Virus record (IMG/VR): IMGVR_UViG_3300012944_000024
Location: 1-64,000 of that record
Direction: 5' to 3' (one strand)
Source: a virus
DNA length: 64,000 nucleotides
Made by a program: the position numbers and the translations under genes. The notes under the pieces were generated by a model. The model searched no databases. It saw only the letters and a program-made list of their open reading frames with translations, and had not been told where the DNA came from. Of the stretch, positions 32,716 through 40,889 are shown piece after piece; the first letter of the stretch is position 1; each line of letters starts with the position of its first letter.

Positions 32716-32894
32716 GGGGCAGGGCGGCGCGCCTTGGGAACCCGGGTTCCCGGACGGTGCGTCCGGAGATCGTCACGCCCGAGAAGGCTCACCTGCCCGA
32801 GCGCGGCGCTCTGCCGCATCGTCAGCGTGTCCTCCTTGGGCTCGAGGAGAAAGGCGACTACCATCGGGGCGGTGAGGATCCGGACCCGGATCAC
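32712..32894 (-). CDS. Hypothetical protein, 60 aa, with palindrome-encoded end
   Basis: GTG at 32894 follows the holin-like stop directly. The chain starts MIRVRILTAPMVVAFLLEPK and ends in a basic tail that contains GTRVP from palindrome copy 8. Coupling on both sides supports it; function unknown. Confidence 0.6.
   Translation of the reverse strand: MIRVRILTAPMVVAFLLEPKEDTLTMRQSAALGQVSLLGRDDLRTHRPGTRVPKARRPAP
32736..32751. repeat. Dispersed palindrome copy 8 (end of gene)
   Basis: Perfect 16-bp core, read in frame as GTRVP close to the stop of the 60-aa gene; flanks T/G do not extend the symmetry. Confidence 0.95.
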
Positions 32895-33320
32895 TCAGAC
32901 CTGCGGGGGCATGGCGGGAGGGGGGATGGAGCGGGCGACCGCGACCTTCTGGGTCGGCGGGACGATCTCCTTGCCGCCCCGCGCGCTCTCCACGAACGCC
33001 TGGTGGCCAAAGACGGCCCCGATCCCCGACATGAGCCCGTCCACCACCGCCGCCACCCAGGGCTTGCCGGCGATGATCTCGGTGCTCGAGGTGCCGAGCA
33101 CGCCGAGCACGACTGCGATCCACGGCAGGTAGCGGGCGGGCAGCCGGCTCGCCACCCAGGTGGAGAGCCATCCCTGCTTGGCCAGCATGATGAGCCACAT
33201 CGTCACGATGGCCCCGACCAGCGGCCACGCGTGCGCGTTCCACGCGGCGAGCAGCTGGGGGAGCAGGGCGGGATCGAGCGAGTCGGTCGTCTGGATGAGC
33301 GCGGCGAGGAGGGTGGGCAT
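32895..33320 (-). CDS. Holin-like membrane protein, 141 aa
   Basis: Three hydrophobic segments are visible at residues about 32-50 (PLVGAIVTMWLIMLA), 66-80 (YLPWIAVVLGVLG) and 85-105 (AVVDGLMSGIGAVFG), followed by a charged, Pro-rich C-terminus. Size and pattern fit phage holins, which form lesions in the inner membrane at lysis. No endolysin is recognised beside it, so the role remains probable only. Confidence 0.55.
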   Translation of the reverse strand: MPTLLAALIQTTDSLDPALLPQLLAAWNAHAWPLVGAIVTMWLIMLAKQGWLSTWVASRLPARYLPWIAVVLGVLGTSSTEIIAGKPWVAAVVDGLMSGIGAVFGHQAFVESARGGKEIVPPTQKVAVARSIPPPAMPPQV

Positions 33321-33380
33321 CGTGGGAAGTCATCCTCACCCCCGCGAGCTTGGCGCGCACCCTTCCGGCATCGGGGAGGG

Positions 33381-33704
33381 ATGCGGTTCGTCGCCACCCT
33401 TAACTCGAGAATCCCAACCGGCCACCCCCATAGCCCCACCATCGGGACTCCGTCTTCTGACTATCGGAAGATCATCGAGGCGCCGAACTGGGTCGATGCG
33501 CGCCGCTACGCCCAGACGATCGATCCGAACTCGGTCGTGGTGAGCGCAACCCCCGCGGATGCTCAACCCACCGATGTGGAGCTGCGCTGGATCGGCCACG
33601 ATGGCGCCGAGGGCGGCGGACCCAATGCGAAACGCCTGCAGCACCGAAGTCGAGAACCAAGGTTCTCGACTCGCGACGCCGAGACGGGTTGGCAGGATCT
33701 CTGA
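33381..33704 (+). CDS. Plus-strand hypothetical protein, 107 aa
   Basis: ATG at 33381 has GGGGAGG directly upstream. The chain contains SDYRKIIEAPNWVDARRYAQ and DVELRWIGHDGAEGG, which look like real protein rather than antisense. No family recognised. Its 3' end holds an inverted repeat (33649-33670). It forms a small plus-strand island with the next gene, against the direction of nearly all others, as expected for an independently acquired cassette. Confidence 0.6.
   Translation: MRFVATLNSRIPTGHPHSPTIGTPSSDYRKIIEAPNWVDARRYAQTIDPNSVVVSATPADAQPTDVELRWIGHDGAEGGGPNAKRLQHRSREPRFSTRDAETGWQDL
33649..33670. promoter_or_regulatory. Inverted repeat with the same core as the dispersed palindrome
   Basis: GTCGAGAACC, AA, GGTTCTCGAC: perfect ten-base arms with a two-base centre. 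The core GAACC-N2-GGTTC equals that of GGGAACCCGGGTTCCC. It lies 55 bases before the plus-strand start at 33725, so it may be an operator for that gene. Confidence 0.6.
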
Positions 33705-33724
33705 TCCGGGCATCGTGGATCCGC

Positions 33725-34129
33725 ATGGGCCAGTACGAAGACACCGCCGCGAAGTTCTTCCGCACCGCGCTCTCCTCGGAGTTGCTGCGTGACACTGTAC
33801 GGGAACGACAGCTCGCCGAGCTGTTCGCGCAGTATGCGAGTCAGGTCCCCCGCGCAGAGCCCGATACCCTGAGCGCGTGGCGCGAGATCGATGGCGCAGT
33901 CCCCGAGATGCTCGAGCGCGTCTACACCACCATCAACGCGGGAACGCGCGGGGAGATGAACCTCGTGGGCAACGTGGTCAACTACCGCGCCGGCGCATCC
34001 TGGATGCTCGTCGTGAACGGCAGGATCATCCGCCAATCCGAGCTCATCGAAGGACCGGAGCCGATGGGCGATGCGAAGCGCGCGTGCGACGACTTCCGCG
34101 ATCGCATCGTCGCGATGTGGAACTCGTGA
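33725..34129 (+). CDS. Plus-strand hypothetical protein, 134 aa
   Basis: Starts MGQYEDTAAKFFRTALSSEL; helical N-terminal half (LAELFAQYASQVPRAEPDTL) and an alpha/beta C-terminal half (NYRAGASWMLVVNGRIIRQS, RACDDFRDRIVAMWNS). No family recognised. Codon use is regular and the frame is clean. Its direction and the inverted repeat in front suggest separate expression, perhaps in lysogeny or as an accessory (moron) gene. Confidence 0.65.
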   Translation: MGQYEDTAAKFFRTALSSELLRDTVRERQLAELFAQYASQVPRAEPDTLSAWREIDGAVPEMLERVYTTINAGTRGEMNLVGNVVNYRAGASWMLVVNGRIIRQSELIEGPEPMGDAKRACDDFRDRIVAMWNS

Positions 34130-34148
34130 TCGCGCTTCACGAAGCCCG

Positions 34149-34673
34149 CTAGCGCTCGCGCCGCGTGTCACCGCGCGGGGTCACGGCGGGCATGTTGGCG
34201 ACCGAGACCTTTCGACCGAGCTCGGTCTTGATCTCCTTGAGCACCTCGTTCTGGTGGGCGAGGGTGACGTTCTGGGTGCGAAACTCCCCGGCCAGATACT
34301 CCTTGCTGACCATCGAGGCGCGCATCGCCTCGGCCTGGTCGACCGCCTCGCTTGCCGTCTTGTCGATCGCGAGCAGCTTGCCCCCCATCGTGATCTCGTT
34401 CTTCTCGAGCGCGACGATCCTCGCCTGGTTCTCGCGCGCCTCGTCGCGCGCCCGACTCGCTTCTTCGTACGCCGCCCGCGCCGATGCCGCGCACTCGTCG
34501 CGCACGCGAAGCGTCTGCGCGGCCATCCCGTCGAGCTGCAGCTGCAAGAGGCGACGCTCCGACGTGTAGGCGCTCCGACCGAGCCACGCCACGATGGTCG
34601 CCACGATCCCCGCGAGCGTCCCGAGTAGCCCGAGGACGGCCCCGAGGGAGATCTTGAGGTTCTCGAGGTCCAC
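34149..34673 (-). CDS. Membrane-anchored coiled-coil protein (spanin-like)
   Basis: GTG at 34673 gives a 174-aa protein with a single N-terminal transmembrane helix (LGLLGTLAGIVATIVAWLG, residues about 10-30) and then a long charged coiled coil (RAAYEEASRARDEARENQAR). This is the plan of an inner-membrane spanin (Rz type), which bridges to an outer-membrane lipoprotein; the divergent lipoprotein at 34798 or the one at 55125 could be partners. A TTG at 34715 is an alternative start. Identification rests on architecture only. Confidence 0.5.
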   Translation of the reverse strand: MDLENLKISLGAVLGLLGTLAGIVATIVAWLGRSAYTSERRLLQLQLDGMAAQTLRVRDECAASARAAYEEASRARDEARENQARIVALEKNEITMGGKLLAIDKTASEAVDQAEAMRASMVSKEYLAGEFRTQNVTLAHQNEVLKEIKTELGRKVSVANMPAVTPRGDTRRER

Positions 34674-34715
34674 GCCAGGCCAGGGTGGACCGCAGGGGCG
34701 AAAAGCCGCAAGCAA

Positions 34716-34797
34716 CGATAGGACTGGACAAGCTTGTCCAATCCGCTACCGTCGTGATCGTGGGTGCCGAGCGCGCCCCGAAAGGATCCTGGGGACC
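34716..34797. promoter_or_regulatory. Divergent promoter region with palindromic operator-like site
   Basis: Between the minus-strand spanin-like gene and the plus-strand lipoprotein. It contains the perfect palindrome TGGACAAGCTTGTCCA (34725-34740). On the minus strand this continues AGTCC then TATCGT, the same order as TGGACA-N2-CTTGTCC-RGTCC at 24400-24445. A shared regulator or sigma factor is plausible. Confidence 0.5.
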
Positions 34798-35352
34798 ATG
34801 AGACGTATCGCCGCCCTCTTCGCCGCCCTCCTTCTGCCCGCCTGCGGGGGGCCGCCCTTCACCACCGCGGATCGGGCCGCCACGCCGCCCAGCGACGAGG
34901 CTGGGAACCCGGGTTCCCAGGTGCCGATCCCCGACCCCGTGGGCGACGCCGCCTCGGCTGGCAACCGGGACGACGCGGGGCTGCCAGACCCCCCCGCCCC
35001 CCTCCCCACCTCCCCCACCCCGCCTGGCAGCCCCGAGGCGGGCTCGCCGCCCGTCGACCCACCCGACGCCCCCCCGCCCGCGCGCGAGGCCACAGCGCCC
35101 TCGTGCGGGCCCGGCAACTGCGCGGGCTGCTGCGACAGTACGGGTACGTGCCAGCGGGGAGGGTCCGACACCGCCTGCGGGGCGTCGGGCAACGCGTGCG
35201 GAGATTGTGCCCCTTTGACGTGCCTCTCGGGCGCGTGCGTGGGGGCTACGTGCATGCCCGCGCTCTGCCCGGCGTGCAGCAATGGGCTGTCGTGCTGCGC
35301 GGCCGGTGGGTGCGGGTGCGTCGGGGGCGCGGGGCTCTGCGTCGCGAACTAG
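34798..35352 (+). CDS. Cysteine-rich lipoprotein of myxobacterial style
   Basis: A 184-aa protein with a type II signal sequence (MRRIAALFAALLLPAC), so the mature N-terminus would be a lipid-modified Cys at residue 16. A Pro-rich spacer (including palindrome copy 9, read GNPGSQ) leads to a C-terminal domain with more than 15 cysteines in CGPGNCAGCCDSTGTCQRG-like units. Proteins of this style are frequent in myxobacterial genomes (general knowledge), which hints at the host. It is likely surface-exposed and may act in exclusion, lysis or lysogenic conversion. The TAG stop overlaps the TAG of the convergent fibre gene. Confidence 0.75.
   Translation: MRRIAALFAALLLPACGGPPFTTADRAATPPSDEAGNPGSQVPIPDPVGDAASAGNRDDAGLPDPPAPLPTSPTPPGSPEAGSPPVDPPDAPPPAREATAPSCGPGNCAGCCDSTGTCQRGGSDTACGASGNACGDCAPLTCLSGACVGATCMPALCPACSNGLSCCAAGGCGCVGGAGLCVAN
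34903..34918. repeat. Dispersed palindrome copy 9 (inside lipoprotein gene)
   Basis: Perfect core with CT...AG flanks (34901-34920), read on the plus strand as GNPGSQ in the Pro-rich spacer. This shows that the repeat occurs in genes of both strands. Confidence 0.95.
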
Positions 35353-36956
35353 AGGTCCCAGCCCATCACGGCCACGTTCACGCTCCCCACGCCGCGCGAC
35401 GACCCCGTGCTATCGACCTGCAGGCCGAATCCGAACAGGACTCCGGACGGCGGGATGGCAACCTTCACGCGGTAGCCGACCGCGAGCGCGTTGGCCGACA
35501 CCGTCGGGTTTGGCAGGGAGTCGACGATCACCTCGGCGCGTGTGAGCACGTGCGTCAAGGTCGACTCGTACACGAGCACCGAGAGCTGCAGGAAGTCGAT
35601 GAATCCCGACGGGACCGGTCCCGAGATGACCGTGAGGAGCAGGTGGAGCGCCTTGGCGTTCGCGGGGTAGTCGGTCACCGGCGCGTAGGTCCCGCTGGAG
35701 AACGAGCCCGACGTAGTGAGGGTCTTGGTGAAAAGACCCCCGGCGCCGGGGACGTTGGTCGTCTGCTTGACCCCATCGGTCACCACCGCGGCGACCGCCC
35801 CGCTGGTGGTCAGCCCGACCGCGATGCAGACGGCCTTCTGCGTCGCCCCCCCCAGCCCCGTCCCTGGGGGCAGGGCGAGAGGTGCGTTGGGGGCGCCCAA
35901 AAAGCTCGCAGGCGTCATCGAGAGCGACGGGATGCCGCGCGGGTTGCCCGGCGCGAGCAGGCCCCCTTGCAGCGTGTAGATCGCCCACCGAGGCAACCCA
36001 AACGGCTCGAGCAGATAGACGTACCCGACCCCCGCGCTGATCGCGCCGCTCTGGTTGGCCGCGAGATTGAGGTCGGTGGTGCCGCCGAGCTGGCCGCCCA
36101 GGCGGTAGAGGCACCCGCCCCCCGTCCCCAAAAAAACGAAGTTTGGATCGGTCGCGCTCGTGTCGACGTAGCCAGTGAGCAGCGCGTGGGTCGGCGAGCT
36201 CGCCGTGTCGATCTGGGTCCGATGGATCCGGGTGTGCGGATCGCGAGTGGCGAGGTTGAAGGGCGGGAAGAGCCGGTCGCCCACGAAGGGGCGCACATCC
36301 CAGAGGGTGCAGTTGGACGAGGTGATGGCGGTGAAGCCGGTGGGGGCGGAGATCACCGCGAGCGGCACCCACCCCACCGCCGTGCCGGGAAACCCGCCGC
36401 CCGACCCGCCCGCGCGCACGCGGTACTGCAGACGCCCGGAGATGACCTTGTTGACCGTCGAGGCGAGAAAGAGCCCCGTGACGGGATTGAAGATGTCGCG
36501 GTTGTCGGTCTCGAGGACCGAGAACCCACCCGCCACCCTCGCGCACTCGACCACGTAGATGATCGTCCCGCCCGACGTGTTGGCCGGGACGGCGAGGGCG
36601 CCGGCGATGTTGATCCCCGGGTCGCGGATCACCTTGTACTGCGACTCGTCGGGGTTGATCGAAACATCAGGATCGTAGAGGCCGATCACCCCGGGATCGA
36701 CCAGGAGGTTCAGGCTGCCGATCTGCGGGCGCACCACCAGCCCGTTGAAGACGGCCGCGCTCGGAGGGGAGGTGGCGATCGTCGACTGCAGGTCGAACGA
36801 GCTCGCCTGCGTGTCGTCGGTGCCGCAGTAGGTGTCGGCGAGCGCGCGGAGCAGCTCGTTCAGATCGAGCCCGCGGAATCGCTGCGCGCGGTTCTGGTCG
36901 TCCGAGATCGCGCGCTCGCTCGCGTTGTAGACCAGTTCCTGCTCGCCATTGGCCAT
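35349..36956 (-). CDS. Probable tail fibre or baseplate-associated structural protein
   Basis: A 535-aa protein, Gly/Ser/Thr/Ala-rich and mostly beta, with LNELLRALADTYCGTDDTQA near the N-terminus and repetitive sheets later (TTSGAVAAVVTDGVKQTTNV). Its place at the downstream end of the baseplate operon fits a fibre or fibre-attachment protein, but there is no diagnostic receptor-binding motif. ATG at 36956 is preferred over a TTG three codons upstream. Confidence 0.65.
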   Translation of the reverse strand: MANGEQELVYNASERAISDDQNRAQRFRGLDLNELLRALADTYCGTDDTQASSFDLQSTIATSPPSAAVFNGLVVRPQIGSLNLLVDPGVIGLYDPDVSINPDESQYKVIRDPGINIAGALAVPANTSGGTIIYVVECARVAGGFSVLETDNRDIFNPVTGLFLASTVNKVISGRLQYRVRAGGSGGGFPGTAVGWVPLAVISAPTGFTAITSSNCTLWDVRPFVGDRLFPPFNLATRDPHTRIHRTQIDTASSPTHALLTGYVDTSATDPNFVFLGTGGGCLYRLGGQLGGTTDLNLAANQSGAISAGVGYVYLLEPFGLPRWAIYTLQGGLLAPGNPRGIPSLSMTPASFLGAPNAPLALPPGTGLGGATQKAVCIAVGLTTSGAVAAVVTDGVKQTTNVPGAGGLFTKTLTTSGSFSSGTYAPVTDYPANAKALHLLLTVISGPVPSGFIDFLQLSVLVYESTLTHVLTRAEVIVDSLPNPTVSANALAVGYRVKVAIPPSGVLFGFGLQVDSTGSSRGVGSVNVAVMGWDL

Positions 36957-36989
36957 GAGCGGCAATGTCCTACGAGTCGGGGTACCGCG

Positions 36990-38876
36990 TCACGGACACG
37001 GACCATCGTCCAGCAGCAATTCCCAGCCAACCCCACCCGCTCGGACCTTCTCGATCGCCGCGTAGACGGACTGGTAGGTGAGCGAAGAGAGGTAGGGGGA
37101 GCCGTCGAAGAAGTCGTCGTACGGCTCGGCGTCAAACGCGCCGGTCGGGTAGTCGTCAAAGGCGAAGCCGAACTCGCCGAACGAGAGGGTCGGGACGCCC
37201 ACGTAGAAGTAGGCGCGCATCGTCAGGTAGGAGAAGAGGACGCGGAACCGGTTGGCATCCATCAGCCCCGCGGTCAGCCCGCTCGGCACCAGGACCGCCC
37301 CGCTCCTCAGCCCCACGATCGGATCCCCGATCGTGAACTTCCCGCGGATGCTGGCGAAGCCCGCGAAGCTCGTGAACGGGGCCGGGGGGCCGGGCACGAA
37401 CGGGGCCGGGCCGACGGGATTGTAGACGACCGCGGTCGTCACGATCCCCGCCGCGCTGGTCTGCGAGACCTTCTCGCCGTCGAGAAAGACGCCGGTGAAG
37501 ATGCCCGATGCGACGACGAGGTCGTAGTCGAACGCGTCCCCCCCGGCCCCGTGCACGTCGACGGGCTTGTCGAAGAAGAAGCCCGGATAGCTGGGCTGCC
37601 CGGCTTCGCGAAAGCACCAGGGGATCCCGGGGATCGCGCGGTTGAGCGCGCGCCGGATCGCATTGGGCGAGACCACGTCGGCGAGCTGGGCGACGCGCAC
37701 GCGGTACTGGTCATCAGACTCGGCAGGCGCGCGGTCGATGTCCTTCTCGCGCCCGAGCGCGTCGAGCATCGCGGCCTTGCCGCCCGTAGGGCTCGCGGTG
37801 TTGGTCACTCTGACCTGCCAGTCGATCACCCAATCCAGCACCCGCCACCCCGCCGTCTCGACCTCGGGGGTCAGGTCGAGGTTCTCGAGCTCCACGTCGA
37901 TCGCAGCGGTCGCCCCGCTCACCATCCCGACCACGTCGGTCGCGGCGGCGCCGTTCTGCTTCTGAAACGTCAGCACGAGATCCGCGCCCGCCTGGAAGAG
38001 GCCGAGCAGCAACCCGTACCCCACCACGCTCGCCCCGTTCATCAACTCGAGCTTCTCGCCGATCTCGAACGTGCCGGTGAAGTCGCCCGCGAAGCTGCGC
38101 ACCGACTGCTCGAGCGCGAGCTCGAGGGTCCCGCCCGTCTGCGGGGTGACGGAGAGGTTCGGGGGGAGCCACCCGATCGCCCGCGCCACCTTGCCCGTGT
38201 TGGTCCCGGCGGTGAAGGCGACATACTGCCCGACGTGCTGCGGGACGAACGCGTCGGCGACGTCGATCGCATCGAGAAAGACGCGAGCGAGCGAGGAGGT
38301 CGTCACCACGCCGCCCGGGTAGTTCACCCCGCGCACCGTCGCCTCGACGTTGGTGAAGTTGGTGCCGGGCTGGTCGATCACGACCAGCGTGCCAGGCATG
38401 GGGTTGTTGTAGCCGGCGCCCGGACGCTCCGCGCGCGCCGCCACCGTGATGGGGCCCGTCTCGCCGGGCGCGAAGACCGCGTTGTCGGTCAGCACGTAGC
38501 GCCGGCCCGTCAGCACCCTCACCCCTTCCGGGTATCCCCAGTCGGTGATCTGCTCGTCCACCAGGGTCCCGGCGATCAAGACGAGCGGCAGGGAGAGGAG
38601 CCCCGATCGGGTGAGGGTGAGGGTGACGGATGCGCGCGACGATCCGCTCGCGGGCTCGTCGGATTGCCCCGACCAGGGCAGCACGAACATCGCCTGGGTG
38701 GTGGTGTCGATCGCCTTGCTGACCCGCTCGCCCTGCGCCCACGCCTGCGTGTACGCCTCGAACCCGCCCCCCTCACCCGCCTGCTCGATCGGCTCGCGGA
38801 ATCCCTTGTCGACCGCACGCTCCCAGACCTGCTGCAGCTCGGCCTTCGTGAGCGGCCCGACCTTGGGGGTGATCAC
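36990..38876 (-). CDS. Large baseplate structural protein, 628 aa
   Basis: GTG start overlaps the baseplate J stop. The N-terminal 100 residues are helical and then beta-rich. The middle contains DALGREKDIDRAPAESDDQY and RVRVAQLADVVSPNAIRRAL, resembling a second baseplate J-like unit (DDxFRxRV..., then NAIRRALN). It may therefore be a J-like wedge protein fused to a C-terminal beta domain. It follows the J gene directly. Confidence 0.65.
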   Translation of the reverse strand: MITPKVGPLTKAELQQVWERAVDKGFREPIEQAGEGGGFEAYTQAWAQGERVSKAIDTTTQAMFVLPWSGQSDEPASGSSRASVTLTLTRSGLLSLPLVLIAGTLVDEQITDWGYPEGVRVLTGRRYVLTDNAVFAPGETGPITVAARAERPGAGYNNPMPGTLVVIDQPGTNFTNVEATVRGVNYPGGVVTTSSLARVFLDAIDVADAFVPQHVGQYVAFTAGTNTGKVARAIGWLPPNLSVTPQTGGTLELALEQSVRSFAGDFTGTFEIGEKLELMNGASVVGYGLLLGLFQAGADLVLTFQKQNGAAATDVVGMVSGATAAIDVELENLDLTPEVETAGWRVLDWVIDWQVRVTNTASPTGGKAAMLDALGREKDIDRAPAESDDQYRVRVAQLADVVSPNAIRRALNRAIPGIPWCFREAGQPSYPGFFFDKPVDVHGAGGDAFDYDLVVASGIFTGVFLDGEKVSQTSAAGIVTTAVVYNPVGPAPFVPGPPAPFTSFAGFASIRGKFTIGDPIVGLRSGAVLVPSGLTAGLMDANRFRVLFSYLTMRAYFYVGVPTLSFGEFGFAFDDYPTGAFDAEPYDDFFDGSPYLSSLTYQSVYAAIEKVRAGGVGWELLLDDGPCP

Positions 38877-39997
38877 GCCGCCAACCCGACCGTCACGAAC
38901 GAAGGGGTCGTCCTGAGCGTCTGGCCGAGCGCGGGGACGAGGTCGCCCGCGGGAGCGACGATTGCCGACTGCTTCACCACCAGGCCTTGCGCGGCGTAGC
39001 GCTGTAGCACCGAGAAGAGCTGGCCCACGTAGAGCGGCCCGTTGACAGGCAGGGAGTTGACGAACCCCACCACCGCCGCCTGGATGATCTGCGAGAGCGC
39101 GACGGTGTCGACGTTGCCCGCGAAGGTGAGCGAGAGGACGACCGAGATGAGCTGCGGGATCGAGGTGAACACGAGCACTGTGATCCCACCCGCGCGGTAG
39201 TCGTCAAGAGAGCTCAGCACTTGGGAGGCGAGCGCGGCCGACGCGACCCCGCTCGAGTCGGCGATGTAGAGGTTCACCACGCGCGCGGGCTGGCCGAGCG
39301 TGTTGATCGCCTCGACCGCCATCGCCGATGTCACCCCCGGGACCGCCTTGGCGCCGAACTCGATCGCCGAGAGCACCCCGCGGCGCGCGGTCAGCCAGAA
39401 CCCGCGAATGCGGTTTCGGAAGTCGTCATCCTCCTCGACGTCCTCGCCCCCCGCGGTGACGTCGTCGTTATTGACCTGGACGGTCGTGTCGAAGAGCACC
39501 TGCGCGTTCTGAAATCCCCGGATCTGGTTCTTGCCGACCTGGGTCGCCTTGCCCGCCTGGCTCGCGCGTACGTTCGCGAACACGAAGTCGGTCTGCCCGA
39601 GGTTGAAGGTCGCGGTCGTGGTGGTGACGTAGCTGATCCCCCCGATTGTGGTGAGGGTGGTGCCGGCGGGGATGGAGCCGGCCCCGAGCGCTGCGGATAG
39701 CCGGAAGAAGCGCACCGTCCCGAGCGCCGCCGAGGCTCCCTTGCGGGCAATCTGGTAGCGGTCGTAGGCGTAGCGGTCGAGGTCGTCCCCGCTCGCCCCG
39801 TCGAGCAAGAGCGACGAGATTCGGAAGCCGAGCTGCTTGACGATCGCGTAGTGGACGACGCTCTGCGAGCCGACGAAGAGGTTCACGTCGCTCCCGACGA
39901 CGTCTACCTGTCCGGGATCGATCCGCTTCGCCCGCGCGAGGACGTACGCGCGCCCTATGGAATAGAGGTCGACTCGGCTTGGCAAATCGAGCGGCAC
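38873..39997 (-). CDS. Baseplate J-family wedge protein (gp6/gpJ-like)
   Basis: 374 aa with the core features of the family: a long N-terminal region, then EEDDDFRNRIRGFWLTARRG and LSAIEFGAKAVPGVTSAMAV, followed by a region (VVNLYIADSSGVASAALASQ) and C-terminal helices. These proteins form the wedge ring around the tail tip of contractile-tailed phages. GTG start at 39997 lies 10 bases after the upstream stop. Confidence 0.85.
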   Translation of the reverse strand: MPLDLPSRVDLYSIGRAYVLARAKRIDPGQVDVVGSDVNLFVGSQSVVHYAIVKQLGFRISSLLLDGASGDDLDRYAYDRYQIARKGASAALGTVRFFRLSAALGAGSIPAGTTLTTIGGISYVTTTTATFNLGQTDFVFANVRASQAGKATQVGKNQIRGFQNAQVLFDTTVQVNNDDVTAGGEDVEEDDDFRNRIRGFWLTARRGVLSAIEFGAKAVPGVTSAMAVEAINTLGQPARVVNLYIADSSGVASAALASQVLSSLDDYRAGGITVLVFTSIPQLISVVLSLTFAGNVDTVALSQIIQAAVVGFVNSLPVNGPLYVGQLFSVLQRYAAQGLVVKQSAIVAPAGDLVPALGQTLRTTPSFVTVGLAA

Positions 39998-40007
39998 GGG
40001 GGCGAGC

Positions 40008-40889
40008 CTACTGCGTCGCGGCGGAGAGCTTGAACTTCGTCGCCCCCCCGCTCTTCATCCGCGCGGCGACGACGAACCAGCAGAGTCCGGGGGCGACGGG
40101 ATCGGTCATCGTCGTAACGGTCACCGCCGCCGTCTCCGGCTCCTGCTTGATCTGCGACTCCCAGTCGGCCGCCAGGGTGGCGCGCAGCTGCGCGGAGGCG
40201 AGCCGCTTGCCGTACGAGGGGATCCCGACCCCGTAGCCGGGCAGGTGGGCGAAGGCGTTCTTCTTGGTGATCCCGCGCCGCAGCACGCGCTTCTTGTACG
40301 CGACCAGGCCCTCGTCGAACGCGTAGTCGCCGGTGTCGTCGACCACGTAGGTCCCGTAGGCGATCGCGGCGGGCGAGAGGGGCGAGGTCCCCAGCAGCGA
40401 GGCGGGGGTCTGGGGGTTGGCGAAGTCTCTCGAGGGAACGGGCGACTCGAGCTGCGGGGGGACGATCCGCCGGTAGAGCCCGATGAAGCCGAGCGAGGCG
40501 GGCGTCGGCATGGGGGTGCGGGTCGCCGCATCCGCCACCCCCGTGACCGTCACGGTGTAGAGCGACGGGAAGGGGGTCATGGGGCGATCGAGGACGAGCT
40601 CGATCGTGTTGGGATCGGCGCCGACGCGCGCGAAGAGCACCGTCACGGCGCGCGCGGTGGTCCCGTCAATCCCCTGGGTGGTCGTGTCGGGCTCGATCGC
40701 ATAGTGCGAGAGCAGCGAGGCGTCCTGCAGGTCGAGCAGGCCCGAGAAGTACGGAGCCTCGGAGAAGTAGAGGCGCACCAGATTCTCGGCGATCGCGACG
40801 GCTCCCTGAAACTCGAACCCGCCAAGCGACCCTCCCCACGGGTCTCGCCCCCACCCCTCCGCCCCCCAGCCGGTCGTGGGAGCCGTCAT
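40008..40889 (-). CDS. Probable baseplate protein, 293 aa
   Basis: Starts with a Gly/Trp-rich segment (GWGAEGWGRDPWGGSLGGFE), a pattern found near the N-terminus of several phage structural proteins. It continues beta-rich (ALYTVTV-like SLYTVTVTGVADAATRTPMP). The C-terminal part has basic residues (GLVAYKKRVLRRGITKKNAF). Its location between the spike and J genes suggests a role in the inner baseplate. No exact family recognised. Confidence 0.65.
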   Translation of the reverse strand: MTAPTTGWGAEGWGRDPWGGSLGGFEFQGAVAIAENLVRLYFSEAPYFSGLLDLQDASLLSHYAIEPDTTTQGIDGTTARAVTVLFARVGADPNTIELVLDRPMTPFPSLYTVTVTGVADAATRTPMPTPASLGFIGLYRRIVPPQLESPVPSRDFANPQTPASLLGTSPLSPAAIAYGTYVVDDTGDYAFDEGLVAYKKRVLRRGITKKNAFAHLPGYGVGIPSYGKRLASAQLRATLAADWESQIKQEPETAAVTVTTMTDPVAPGLCWFVVAARMKSGGATKFKLSAATQ

